From: Desulfofustis limnaeus
GTDB lineage: Bacteria; Desulfobacterota; Desulfobulbia; Desulfobulbales; Desulfocapsaceae
DNA length: 64,000 nucleotides
Assembly: GCF_023169885.1 (NCBI RefSeq)
Contig: NZ_AP025516.1
Location: 1,178,001-1,242,000, forward strand
Direction: 5' to 3'
Below, piece after piece: positions 45,201-53,958 of the stretch. The number at the start of each line of letters is the position of its first letter. Within the stretch, counting starts at the first letter, position 1. Below the pieces are notes generated by a model. It ran no database searches, was not told the origin of the DNA, and worked only from the letters and a program-made list of their open reading frames with translations. A program made the position numbers and the translations under genes.

Positions 45201-45774
45201 CCTTGACCCGGCGACGCTCCTGGGCTTTCTCCACCAGTGGGTACGGACGCCGCTGCTGGCTCCGGTCGATACTGCGGAGACGTTCGCCCTGGCCGATCTC
45301 GATCCTCGCCGTCTGATCCGCGAGCTGCCGTTTACCCTTTCCGTCGACTCATCCTCCACGCGCAAGATCAGCGAGCTGTTGGCCGGCGATCCAGCCTGCG
45401 TCAGTCTGTCGGCCAGGGAACTGGGCGGTTACCTGACCGGCTTCATCGACCTGGTGGTTTGGCACGGCGGCAAATATTATGTGATTGATTACAAGACCAA
45501 CCACCTTGGCGAAGACCTACCCTATGACGCCGAGACGGTAATGGCGGCGATGCGGGCCCACAATTACGGCCTGCAGTACTGGCTCTATACGGTGGTCGTC
45601 CATCGTTTCCTGCGCCGCTGGCTTTCCGGCTACTCCTATCGGAGCCATTTCGGCGGCGTGCTCTATCCGTTTGTCCGCGGCATGCGGATCGAGCACCCGG
45701 GTGGCTCCGTCTATCATAGTGTCCCCGATCCGGCTGTGGTGGAACAGCTGGATCGGGAATTGGCGGCACGGTAA
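42244..45774 (+). CDS. recB: Exodeoxyribonuclease V subunit beta (RecB)
   Basis: 3'-5' helicase and nuclease of RecBCD; 1176 residues (E. coli 1180). Walker A is EASAGTGKTFSIAML near residue 20, the Walker B box is ALIDEFQDTDSAQW near 385, followed by IGDPKQAIYRFRGADIHSY and TMHSAKGLEFPIVF. The C-terminal nuclease domain has GFIDLVV and YVIDYKTNHLG (D-x-K catalytic motif). The ATG at 42244 overlaps the recC stop. Confidence 0.95.
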   Translation: MTDRAVFNPFATRIDRGINLIEASAGTGKTFSIAMLVLRGIVELGLAIDRILVVTYTKAATEELRERVRLRLAAAAQMLETDGGGRDSDADLYRWLNQAGDQGQLRRRIELALLDIDRAPIQTIHSFCQTILQEQALAGGQPFDLEVVADIAPIREQLVEDFWRTTMYPLSGRYARLLCASFADPASLYQSIAGADHVLCTLLPEDLTVAAAYAQVDRQLLRLCEWWQTFGEPLAERIAEAETAGHLKKAAAASLPKLVVDVTRILTADQAPAQTDVAGLQTEELLRGLNGKVLRTAEKKQQVLDSWPLPGPLVDDYLAAVRQLLCAMRLELARFLRAGLTERLLQRGMVGFDHLVTSLADAVSGAAGGRLCRQVGKRYDMALIDEFQDTDSAQWLIFSRLFGGSAHYLYLIGDPKQAIYRFRGADIHSYYQARQQADRLLTLQYNYRTQPGLMAAINRLLAGVSIDGLDYHPVHPARTEQDGRLLEDGRDGAGLVYCLLDGAPSPSGWPREAAGEAIRAWVVDEAARLLDQGDHLPAVQIDSASGVRALRPEDIAVLVRSNREAIAYQDRFRRFGIPAVITSRRSVFQSEECREMLLVAEAVARPTDLAALRTALSCDWFGLDGQQHYRLCRQQEQVAVIQQRFHGYLQRWREHGFLPMFSELVRVEQVLLHLADRPGAHRRLANIQHLAELVQEQHRLHLSVEQTVAWLSQASTGTEPVEEAELRLESDARALQIVTMHSAKGLEFPIVFCPSLLTPAHLDTNLPLVFTHDEQGRRICDLGSERFIQHALQALEEEEQEAMRLAYVAITRAVFRCYLVWAEIQPHGPRPSSFAAPLGRLLFAAGPVDAAAQLERLAKLGRGPACAFHRIGELRETVVPRLAPAATTPLVGPRRMQRRSWQPVRARTSFSALTLLAENQPGETRPGGGDELRGGGQQSEGPGLPAGVRFGSLVHEIFERFAFADLATGAVHRETLETLCRAYGLTLDPATLLGFLHQWVRTPLLAPVDTAETFALADLDPRRLIRELPFTLSVDSSSTRKISELLAGDPACVSLSARELGGYLTGFIDLVVWHGGKYYVIDYKTNHLGEDLPYDAETVMAAMRAHNYGLQYWLYTVVVHRFLRRWLSGYSYRSHFGGVLYPFVRGMRIEHPGGSVYHSVPDPAVVEQLDRELAAR

Positions 45775-45783
45775 GGCAGCGCC

Positions 45784-47424
45784 ATGGAAACCCCGTCTCT
45801 CGAACATTACCTGGCCGGCTTTCTTACCGACCGCTGCGGTCTGCACGGCGAGGCGCGCCGGATATGTGGCGAAACCATCCGGCGCCTGCTCGAGGCCCTG
45901 CGTGACGGACACAGCTGTCTCCAGGTGAGCGGCCAAGAGCGTTCGGTGGTGGTGACCTCGCCGTTGGTGTCCGATGGCGAGCCGGCACCGCTGGTCCTCT
46001 GCGGTACTCGTCTCTATCTCCATCGCGTCTACCAACAGGAGGTGCGGTTGGCCGACCGGCTGCGGGAGCTGGCGGCGGCGCCGCTGGAAGAGCCGGGAGG
46101 TGTCGAGCTGCTCGACCGATTTTTTCCCGCCTGTGACGACGGGCCGGACTGGCAGCGGGAGGCCGCCCGTACCGCCATCTCCGGGCGGTTGACCATCATC
46201 GCCGGCGGGCCGGGTACCGGCAAGACGACGACGGTGGCGCGGATCGTCGGCCTGCTGCTGGCCGGTTCGGGACCTCGGTTTTCCGTCGTGCTCGCCGCGC
46301 CTACCGGCAAGGCGGCGATCAGGCTCATCGAGGCGCTCAGACGGCAGATGGTCCACCTGCCGTTGAGCGCTGAGGAGCTGCGCCGGTTTCCCGAGACGGC
46401 GCACACCGTGCACCGCTTGTTGGGCCTCCACCGTTTTGCCGGTACGGCTCGTTACTCCCGGGACAACCCGCTGCCGGCCGATGCGGTGGTGGTCGACGAA
46501 GCGTCCATGGTCGACTTGGCCCTGATGAGCAGGCTGGCGGAGGCGCTTGCTCCCGGTTCCCGGCTGATCCTGCTCGGCGACAAGGACCAATTGGCCTCGG
46601 TGGAATCGGGGGCGGTGCTGAGCGATTGTATCGCCGGGTTGCCGCAACGGGTGGTGGAGTTGCGGCGCAGCTGGCGCTTCAATCGGGCCATTGCCCGGTT
46701 TGCGGCGGCGGTCAACGACGGTGAGGCGGAGCAGGCCTGGCGGCTGCTCAACGACTCCGACGGCGGGGTGGTTGGCGCACCAGCGGACTGGCGGGAGCGG
46801 GTCGGCGCGCGCTATCGGCGTTTCATGGACGCGGCAGTCGACGCTGCCGCGCCCTCGGATTACGCCGGCCTGTTCGCCGCTTTCAACCGGTTCCGGGTGT
46901 TGACGGCACTGCGCCACGGACCGTGGGGGGCGGCCGGAATCAATGACTGGGTGGAGTGGTATCTGGCCCGCCAGGGGTATCCCCTGGTTGGCCGGCGGTG
47001 GTATCCCGGCCGGCCGGTGCTGATCACCCGCAATGATTATTCGTTGGGACTGGCCAACGGCGATATCGGTCTCTGCCTGCCGGACCCGCACCATCAGGGG
47101 GAACTGGCCGTATGGTTCGAGCAGCCCGGGGACGTGGTGCGCCGCTTGGCCCCCACCCAGCTGCCCGCCTGTGAGACCGCCTGGGCGATGACCATCCATA
47201 AGAGCCAGGGTTCCGAGTTCGACGAGGTGACCGTGGTCCTGCCCGATTCGACCAACCAGATACTGTGTCGGGAATTGCTCTACACCGCCGTTACCAGGGC
47301 GAGAGAACGGGTGCAACTGGTGGCTGACCGGGAAGCGCTGCGGGCGGCGGTACTGAAGCGGACGAGGCGGTGCAGCGGCTTGGTAGCGCGGTTACAGAAT
47401 AGGGAGAAAGAGGAGACGCCATGA
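45784..47424 (+). CDS. recD: Exodeoxyribonuclease V subunit alpha (RecD)
   Basis: 5'-3' helicase subunit of RecBCD; 546 residues. Walker A IAGGPGTGKTTTVARIV lies near residue 140, VVVDEASMVDLALMSRLAEAL carries Walker B, and TIHKSQGSEFDEVTVVLP is motif V. It starts 9 nt after recB and overlaps the next gene by 4 nt. Complete RecC-RecB-RecD in that order makes a functional enzyme likely. Confidence 0.94.
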   Translation: METPSLEHYLAGFLTDRCGLHGEARRICGETIRRLLEALRDGHSCLQVSGQERSVVVTSPLVSDGEPAPLVLCGTRLYLHRVYQQEVRLADRLRELAAAPLEEPGGVELLDRFFPACDDGPDWQREAARTAISGRLTIIAGGPGTGKTTTVARIVGLLLAGSGPRFSVVLAAPTGKAAIRLIEALRRQMVHLPLSAEELRRFPETAHTVHRLLGLHRFAGTARYSRDNPLPADAVVVDEASMVDLALMSRLAEALAPGSRLILLGDKDQLASVESGAVLSDCIAGLPQRVVELRRSWRFNRAIARFAAAVNDGEAEQAWRLLNDSDGGVVGAPADWRERVGARYRRFMDAAVDAAAPSDYAGLFAAFNRFRVLTALRHGPWGAAGINDWVEWYLARQGYPLVGRRWYPGRPVLITRNDYSLGLANGDIGLCLPDPHHQGELAVWFEQPGDVVRRLAPTQLPACETAWAMTIHKSQGSEFDEVTVVLPDSTNQILCRELLYTAVTRARERVQLVADREALRAAVLKRTRRCSGLVARLQNREKEETP

Positions 47425-48188
47425 TCGAATTTATTCGCCAACACCTCCTGCACGCCGGTGCCCTGTGCCGGCAGGGCCAGCAAACGCTGGCCGCCGCAGA
47501 TATCGAACGGAAAGGACCGAAAGATCTGGTGACTGCCGTCGACCGCGGCGTTGAGCGGTATCTGGTGGAGCGGATTGTCGAGCGGTTCCCGGGGCACGAC
47601 ATCATCGGCGAGGAGGAGGGGGAACGACTATCCGGCGCCGACTGGTGCTGGATTATCGACCCCATCGACGGGACCACCTCGTTTTGCCGCGGGCAGGCCT
47701 ATTATGCGGTCAGCATCGGTCTGCGCCGGGGCGGCGACCTGGTGGCGGCCGGCATCTATGCCCCGGCGCTCGACCAGCTGTTTCTCGCCGAGCGCGGCAG
47801 TGGCGCCTTCCTCGACGGCAAACGGATCGAGGTGTCGGCCTGCAAGCGACTTGACGAGGCCGTTCTGGCCACCGGGTTTGCCTGCCTGCGGGCCGGCCTG
47901 TCCCATAACAATCTGTACTACCTCAATCTCATCCTGCCCCACATCCTCGATCTGCGCCGCTGCGGTTCCGCCGCCCTGGACCTGGCCTATGTGGCGGCCG
48001 GCAAGGTTGATGGTTTCTGGGAACTCAATCTCAACCTCTACGATATCGCCGCCGGCGTGCTGCTGGTCCGCGAGGCCGGCGGGGTGGTGACGGATTTCTT
48101 CGGCGGCGCGGATTTTCCCGGCCGCGGCATCGTCGCCGGCAACGGCAGAATCACCGCTGAACTGCTCGCCTTTACCGGGCGGGCGTGA
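47421..48188 (+). CDS. Inositol-monophosphatase family phosphatase
   Basis: Mg-dependent, Li-sensitive sugar/nucleotide phosphatase fold (SuhB/CysQ/HisN relatives); 255 residues. Metal-binding motifs are IIGEEEGERL and WIIDPIDGTTSFCRG. The C-terminal motif is NLYDIAAGVLLVREAGG; the usual WDxAAG has Tyr in place of Trp. The substrate cannot be read from sequence. PAP phosphatase activity would fit the PAPS-producing gene elsewhere in the window but is speculation. It overlaps recD by 4 nt. Confidence 0.85.
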   Translation: MIEFIRQHLLHAGALCRQGQQTLAAADIERKGPKDLVTAVDRGVERYLVERIVERFPGHDIIGEEEGERLSGADWCWIIDPIDGTTSFCRGQAYYAVSIGLRRGGDLVAAGIYAPALDQLFLAERGSGAFLDGKRIEVSACKRLDEAVLATGFACLRAGLSHNNLYYLNLILPHILDLRRCGSAALDLAYVAAGKVDGFWELNLNLYDIAAGVLLVREAGGVVTDFFGGADFPGRGIVAGNGRITAELLAFTGRA

Positions 48189-48215
48189 GTGTCGCCGGGC
48201 CGGCGACGACCCCCT

Positions 48216-49532
48216 TTACAGCCACCCGTCCTCGATCTGGCGGCGGCAGAGCCGGATCATCTTGTCGCGTACCTCGAGATGATTGAGATAATAGATTGAC
48301 GGGGGGAAGAGCAGTTCGGCGACGCCGGAATCGAAAATCCTCTTGACCTCGTATTCATCGTGCGCCACATCCCGCTGGTAGAGATAATTGACCCAGGAAC
48401 GGTTGGTGTGGATGATGAATTCCACCCGCATCCCGCCGAGACGGGCAAAGAACTTGAGCATGGCGGTCTTGCTGCTGGAACCGGCGGTGGTCGCCTTGTG
48501 CCGGCTGCCGGTAAGCGAATCGGAAATATCCTCCAGGATCATGAAGGAATTGGCCCGGGTGGCGCTCTGGGTCAGGTGCTTCTGGAAGATCTTGACGTCG
48601 GCGGCGGAGTTGAGTACGGCCATCAGGCCGAGTTCGTCGTCCACTGCCACTGCCGGATTCTTTTCGTTCTTGCGCAGCAGCTTGAGCACCTTGGCTTCGG
48701 GCGGTTTCTTCCGGATCGACACGTAAATCGGGATGTCGCAGCCGTTGACGGTGAAGCGGCGCCGCTTCAGCAAGGTCAGTTTTACCCCCGGCGCCGGGGC
48801 GAGATGCTCGGCGTCTTGTCGGCGAATCACCCGTACCTGGTCACAACCGAAATCCGATTCGCGATGATGCGACAACAGGTAGACGATATCGTGCTCGCCG
48901 ATCTTCAGCGACGGGCTCCACACCTGCTCGTTGAGAAAATCGAGGAACCGGGAAAATTTTTCTTCGATCTCGGTCTCCCGCTCGCGCTGGTCGATACTGC
49001 CGGCCAGACTCATCAGCGACAGCTTTCTCTGGGCCTCGAAACGGGCCTTTTTGTGGTAGCGGTCGTCGAAGATCATCAGCAGCAGATCGACCGGGTCGGT
49101 GGTGATCTCCACCTCGTTGGTGATCGCGATATGCGACGCGAAGGGGGCGAAGATTTTGGTTTTCAAGGAATTGATGACGGCGTCGGCGGTGCGGGCATAT
49201 TCGCCAACCCGGGCCTTGATCTCGGCCTCCGTGCCGTGGATGCCGAACATGTTGCCGAGCAGCAGACAAGCGCGCCTGCTGCATGCGCTTCTGGCCTCCT
49301 TGTTGTCCAGCAGCGCGGCGGTCTGGCGAAACGAGGTGATGCCGAGAAACTCGAAAATCTGGCTGCGCAGGGCCCGATACTTGGTGACCGTCAGTTCCTG
49401 GCGGCCGATGGCTTCAATCCATTGTCGATGGCGGGTAGTAAACAATCTGCCCAGGTCAACGGTTTCTAGGACGGCCAACGGTCCTCGCTGGTTGAGTGAG
49501 GTGAAAACGGAATATTCGTCGAGCAGCGGCAT
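48216..49532 (-). CDS. Uncharacterised protein, possible divergent RelA/SpoT-fold domain
   Basis: 438 residues from the ATG at 49532 (GGAGA 8 nt upstream). I do not recognise it with confidence. The C-terminal half (about 270-430) follows the layout of alarmone synthetase domains. KPPEAKVLKLLRKN is followed by VDDELGLMAVLNS (synthetases: D..G.R), then a Gly/Ser/His loop DSLTGSRHKATT, then MRVEFIIHTN (synthetases: E-x-Q-x-R-T), then AHDEYEVKRIFDS. Asp and Glu are kept but the Arg positions are not, so activity is doubtful. The N-terminal half is helical. Convergent with the phosphatase gene. Confidence 0.65.
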   Translation of the reverse strand: MPLLDEYSVFTSLNQRGPLAVLETVDLGRLFTTRHRQWIEAIGRQELTVTKYRALRSQIFEFLGITSFRQTAALLDNKEARSACSRRACLLLGNMFGIHGTEAEIKARVGEYARTADAVINSLKTKIFAPFASHIAITNEVEITTDPVDLLLMIFDDRYHKKARFEAQRKLSLMSLAGSIDQRERETEIEEKFSRFLDFLNEQVWSPSLKIGEHDIVYLLSHHRESDFGCDQVRVIRRQDAEHLAPAPGVKLTLLKRRRFTVNGCDIPIYVSIRKKPPEAKVLKLLRKNEKNPAVAVDDELGLMAVLNSAADVKIFQKHLTQSATRANSFMILEDISDSLTGSRHKATTAGSSSKTAMLKFFARLGGMRVEFIIHTNRSWVNYLYQRDVAHDEYEVKRIFDSGVAELLFPPSIYYLNHLEVRDKMIRLCRRQIEDGWL

Positions 49533-49723
49533 GAAGGGGTTCTCCGGTACAGGGGGATCGCGGCGCATTATACGGTATCTCCGATGCTCCTGCACGGCAA
49601 AGCGTCATCGTTACCGGTGCCGGTAAATGTCTTGAGATTTCAGCGGCCATTTGCTAGAGAGTCTCAGAGGGAGCGTCTCCGGTCGGCAGACCGGCGCTGG
49701 CCCTTGCCACACTCTTTCAATAA

Positions 49724-50806
<1,083 letters not shown>

Positions 50807-50811
50807 CCACC

Positions 50812-50853
50812 GGGCGGCGCTCCCGTTGCTGCCGGGAGCGCCGCCCTCTTTTT
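50812..50853 (+). terminator. Rho-independent terminator after kdnB
   Basis: Perfect 14-bp stem GGGCGGCGCTCCCG (50812-50825) with its complement (50833-50846), 7-nt loop, then TCTTTTT (50847-50853). It lies between the convergent kdnB and lysA genes and touches the lysA stop codon, so it may also serve the other strand. Confidence 0.9.
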
Positions 50854-52111
50854 ACGGGCGGAACGCGTTGGGGGCGAACTGCAAGGTGGCGAAATAGTCG
50901 TCAATAGTTTCGGCCCGTCGGATCAAGCGCACCGTACCGTCGCTTGCCAGCAACAACTCCTGCGGCCGCAGCTTGCCGTTGTAATTGAAGCCCATGGCAT
51001 GGCCGTGGGCGCCGGTATCGTGGATGACCAGCAGGTCGCCGTCGACAATCGCCGGCAGGTCGCGCTGGATGGCGAACTTGTCGTTATTTTCGCACAGTGA
51101 CCCGACCACGTCCACGATCTCTCGCGTATCTCCCTCCCCTTTGCCCAGCACCTCGATATGGTGGTAGGCCCCGTACATGCCCGGCCGCATCAATGCCGAC
51201 ATGCAGGCGTCGACGCCGATGTAGGTGCGATAGATATCCTTGCGGTTGATGGCCCGGGTCACCAGCACGCCGTGCGGGCCGGTGACGAAGCGGCCGCTTT
51301 CCATGTACAAGGCCGGCATGGTCCCGACTCGGTCGCCGAAAGCGCGCACCCGGGTGGTGATTTCCCGGCCCATGGCGGCCAGGTCCAGCGGTGTCTGCTC
51401 GGGGCGATAGGGGATGCCGAGGCCGCCGCCGATGTTGATGAAATCGAAGCTGATCCCCACTTGCTGCTGGATCGATTCGGCCACGTGCAGCAGCATCTCG
51501 GCGGTGGTCACCATGTAGCGGTAGTCCAGTTCGTTGGAGGCCAGCATGGTGTGCAGGCCAAAGCGCCGGGCCCCTCGTTCCCGGGCCTGCCGGTAGGCCG
51601 CGACGATCTGGTCGCGGCTGACTCCGTATTTTGCCTCGGTGGGAGTGCCGATGATCTCGTTACCGTCCCGCTCCGCGCCCGGATTGTAACGAAAGCAGAC
51701 CGTCTCCGGCATTTCCGGGACCTTGGCCAGCAGACTGATATCGTCGAGATTGAGGATAGAGCCGCCGTCGGCGGCGGCAACCGCGAACTCCTCACGGCTG
51801 GTGTTGTTGGAGGTGAACATCAGATCGTCGCCGCGCCCGCCTACTTGGCGGGCGAGCAGCAGTTCCGGGATGGAGCTGCAGTCGAACCCGCAGCCCGAGC
51901 GGGCGGTGATCTCCAGGATGGTCGGGTTGGGCAGAGCCTTGACGGCATAATATTCGCGAAAACGTTCGACCCCGCTGAAGGCCTCGATCAGTTGCCGGCA
52001 GGTGTCGGTGATACCGGCCTCGTCATAAATGTGGAACGGTGTCCCGAAGTGTTCGGCGATCGCCGGCAGGATCGGCAACAGTCGTTTCCGGTAGCTTTCG
52101 GTCATGGGCAT
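50852..52111 (-). CDS. lysA: Diaminopimelate decarboxylase
   Basis: PLP enzyme making lysine from meso-diaminopimelate. The product is 419 residues. The PLP lysine is Lys58 in YYAVKALPNP; GCGFDCSSIPELLLA, INIGGGLGIPY (phosphate-binding) and MESGRFVTGPHGVLV follow. The second-subunit motif, often CESGD, reads CENND here; Cys and Glu are kept. Lysine or ornithine decarboxylation is the alternative. Its start overlaps the end of the Lrp-family gene by 10 nt, so the two form an operon. Confidence 0.88.
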   Translation of the reverse strand: MPMTESYRKRLLPILPAIAEHFGTPFHIYDEAGITDTCRQLIEAFSGVERFREYYAVKALPNPTILEITARSGCGFDCSSIPELLLARQVGGRGDDLMFTSNNTSREEFAVAAADGGSILNLDDISLLAKVPEMPETVCFRYNPGAERDGNEIIGTPTEAKYGVSRDQIVAAYRQARERGARRFGLHTMLASNELDYRYMVTTAEMLLHVAESIQQQVGISFDFINIGGGLGIPYRPEQTPLDLAAMGREITTRVRAFGDRVGTMPALYMESGRFVTGPHGVLVTRAINRKDIYRTYIGVDACMSALMRPGMYGAYHHIEVLGKGEGDTREIVDVVGSLCENNDKFAIQRDLPAIVDGDLLVIHDTGAHGHAMGFNYNGKLRPQELLLASDGTVRLIRRAETIDDYFATLQFAPNAFRP

Positions 52112-52590
52112 GGTGCTGGTCTCTCAGAAAAAGTGATGGGTATCCGGGCCGTCTCCTTGGGGGTGGACAGTACCGGTAGGGTCCGGGTCGAACGTACTCC
52201 GGGGATGGTCATTATATCGTGGCGCAGCACCTGATCCAGAGCCGGTAGATCGGCTGTCCGCACTTTTATCAGGTAGCCGTCCGCGCCGGCAATTCGATGC
52301 ACTTCCTGGATCAACTCGTTGCTGCTCAGCCTCGATTCCACCGTGGGCAGATCGGCGGAGCCATCCAGGGACACCAGGACAAAGGCGATGGTCCGGCAAT
52401 TGAATTGTTCCGGGTTGAGCCGCACCTCATAACCGTCGATAATCCCCTGGCTCTCCATTTTGCGAATGCGCTCGAGAACCGCCGACGGTGCAAGGTTGAT
52501 CAGACGAGAGACCTCGATGTTCGGGATTCTCGCCTTTTCCTGGAGGATCGTGAGGATTTCGATATTGGTCTGGTCCAGTGGTTGCGCCAT
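52102..52590 (-). CDS. Lrp/AsnC-family transcriptional regulator
   Basis: 162 residues from the ATG at 52590 (GGAGA about 6 nt upstream). The predicted transcription start near 52613 excludes the longer start at 52617. The N-terminal helix-turn-helix (LDQTNIEILTILQEKARIPN, APSAVLERIRKMESQGII) is followed by the ligand-binding RAM/AsnC domain (about 70-150). It overlaps lysA, suggesting lysine- or diaminopimelate-responsive control and autoregulation. Confidence 0.92.
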   Translation of the reverse strand: MAQPLDQTNIEILTILQEKARIPNIEVSRLINLAPSAVLERIRKMESQGIIDGYEVRLNPEQFNCRTIAFVLVSLDGSADLPTVESRLSSNELIQEVHRIAGADGYLIKVRTADLPALDQVLRHDIMTIPGVRSTRTLPVLSTPKETARIPITFSERPAPCP

Positions 52591-52616
52591 TTCGTTCTCC
52601 ATATGTGAGAATTTCA

Positions 52617-52648
52617 AGAATATTATTCTCTGTATAAAAGAATGTCAA
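52617..52648 (-). promoter_or_regulatory. Promoter of lrp-lysA with overlapping Lrp-like operator
   Basis: On the minus strand: perfect TTGACA (52648-52643), 17-nt spacer, TAATAT (52625-52620). The palindrome AGAATAATATTCT (52629-52617) covers the -10 box and matches the E. coli Lrp consensus core at 12 of 13 positions by my count. This placement predicts repression by its own product. Confidence 0.72.
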
Positions 52649-52817
52649 GAATGCAACAGTCGTCTGCCACTTTTTTTGATGGCCGCTGGCGGCGAACCGG
52701 TTCCGCTGGTTTGTCCCTGGTGAAGATCGTGACTATACAATCAAGAAGAGATCACCACAGGGAGGAAGCGACGACCATGACGAGGGGGACCGTATCCGTA
52801 TCGACGAGGAGACATCC

Positions 52818-53939
52818 ATGTACCGCACGATCTTGACTATGGCAATGGTGTTGCTTGCAGCAGCAAACGCAGCCGCGGAAGAACCGTATCGTCTACCGGA
52901 CGGCCGGGAATTGCGTCTGGAGGGGGTGGCTTCGGGGCTTGGGGTGGTTTGGGGGATGACTTTTATCGACGAACATCGGCTGGTGATAACCGAACGGCAG
53001 GGACGCATCGGCATCGTCGATGTGCGCGACGGTTCCTACCGCGATGTTGCCGGCATTCCCCAGGTCCTGGCGTCGGGACAGGGCGGGTTGCTCGATGTGG
53101 CTGCCGAGCCCGGTTACGCGCCGGGGGGCTATCTCTACTTCACCTATGTCAAGGATGTCGGCGATGGGCGCGGGGCCACGACGCTGGCCCGTGGCCGTCT
53201 GATCGAGAACCGCCTCACGGATTGGCAGGATCTGCTGGTAACCCGGTCCGCCACCGGCACCACGCGTCATTTCGGCAGCCGGATCGCCTTTGACGGTGCG
53301 GGGCATGTCTTTTTTTCCATCGGCGATCGCGGCCAGCGTGAACTGGCTCAAGATCTTACCTCCCACGCCGGCACCGTGCTACGTCTGCAACTCGACGGCA
53401 GCCTGCCGCCCGACAATCCGCTGGTCGGCATCCAAGGAGCGTTGCCGGAGATCTGGAGTTGGGGGCACCGCAACATTCAGGGACTCGCCTACGATGCCGC
53501 AACCGATCGGTTGTGGGCCATCGAGCACGGGCCGCGGGGCGGCGACGAGTTGAACCTGGTTCGACCCGGCCGCAATTACGGCTGGCCGGAAGTTTCGCAC
53601 GGCATGGAGTACTGGGGACCGATCCCGGTGGGTGAGGCCCGGGAGCGGCAGGGTATGGAATCGCCGGTCAAGGTCTACATCCCGTCCATCGCCCCGTCCA
53701 GCCTGCTTGTCTACGACGGTGAGGCGCTGCCCGCCTGGCGCGGTTCTCTGTTGGCCGGTGCCCTGGTGCTGCGTCATCTGAACCGGATTACGGTGGACGG
53801 CGAGGGCCGGGCGGTCGCTGAAGAGCGGTTGCTGGAAGATCGTGGCGAACGGATCCGTTCATTGGCCGTTGACCATCAGGGCGTGCTCTATCTGGGTACC
53901 GACTCCGGTCTCATCCTCAGGCTGGCTCCGGCCGGCTAA
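52818..53939 (+). CDS. Secreted PQQ-type sugar dehydrogenase (Asd/YliI-like)
   Basis: Soluble-type quinoprotein aldose dehydrogenase fold (six-bladed beta-propeller); 373 residues. A cleavable signal peptide covers about residues 1-21, so it is periplasmic. SGQGGLLDVAAEPGY and GTTRHFGSRIAFDGAGHVFFSIGDR carry the probable catalytic His, and SWGHRNIQGLAYD and IEHGPRGGDELNLVRPGRNYGWPEVSHG are family hallmarks. GAGGAG precedes the ATG. It diverges from lrp. PQQ would have to come from genes elsewhere or from the environment. Confidence 0.9.
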   Translation: MYRTILTMAMVLLAAANAAAEEPYRLPDGRELRLEGVASGLGVVWGMTFIDEHRLVITERQGRIGIVDVRDGSYRDVAGIPQVLASGQGGLLDVAAEPGYAPGGYLYFTYVKDVGDGRGATTLARGRLIENRLTDWQDLLVTRSATGTTRHFGSRIAFDGAGHVFFSIGDRGQRELAQDLTSHAGTVLRLQLDGSLPPDNPLVGIQGALPEIWSWGHRNIQGLAYDAATDRLWAIEHGPRGGDELNLVRPGRNYGWPEVSHGMEYWGPIPVGEARERQGMESPVKVYIPSIAPSSLLVYDGEALPAWRGSLLAGALVLRHLNRITVDGEGRAVAEERLLEDRGERIRSLAVDHQGVLYLGTDSGLILRLAPAG

Positions 53940-53958
53940 CCGGCTCGACCCTCGCTGT

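Noticed and set aside
48191-48207. 7-bp palindrome between the convergent phosphatase gene and the 438-residue gene as a bidirectional terminator
   Set aside because: Short stem with a 3-nt loop and no T-run on either strand; chance occurrence is likely in this GC-rich DNA.
50852-52111. Loss of activity in LysA because the CESGD motif reads CENND
   Set aside because: The catalytic Cys and Glu are retained and the motif varies among true diaminopimelate decarboxylases; all PLP-binding motifs are intact.
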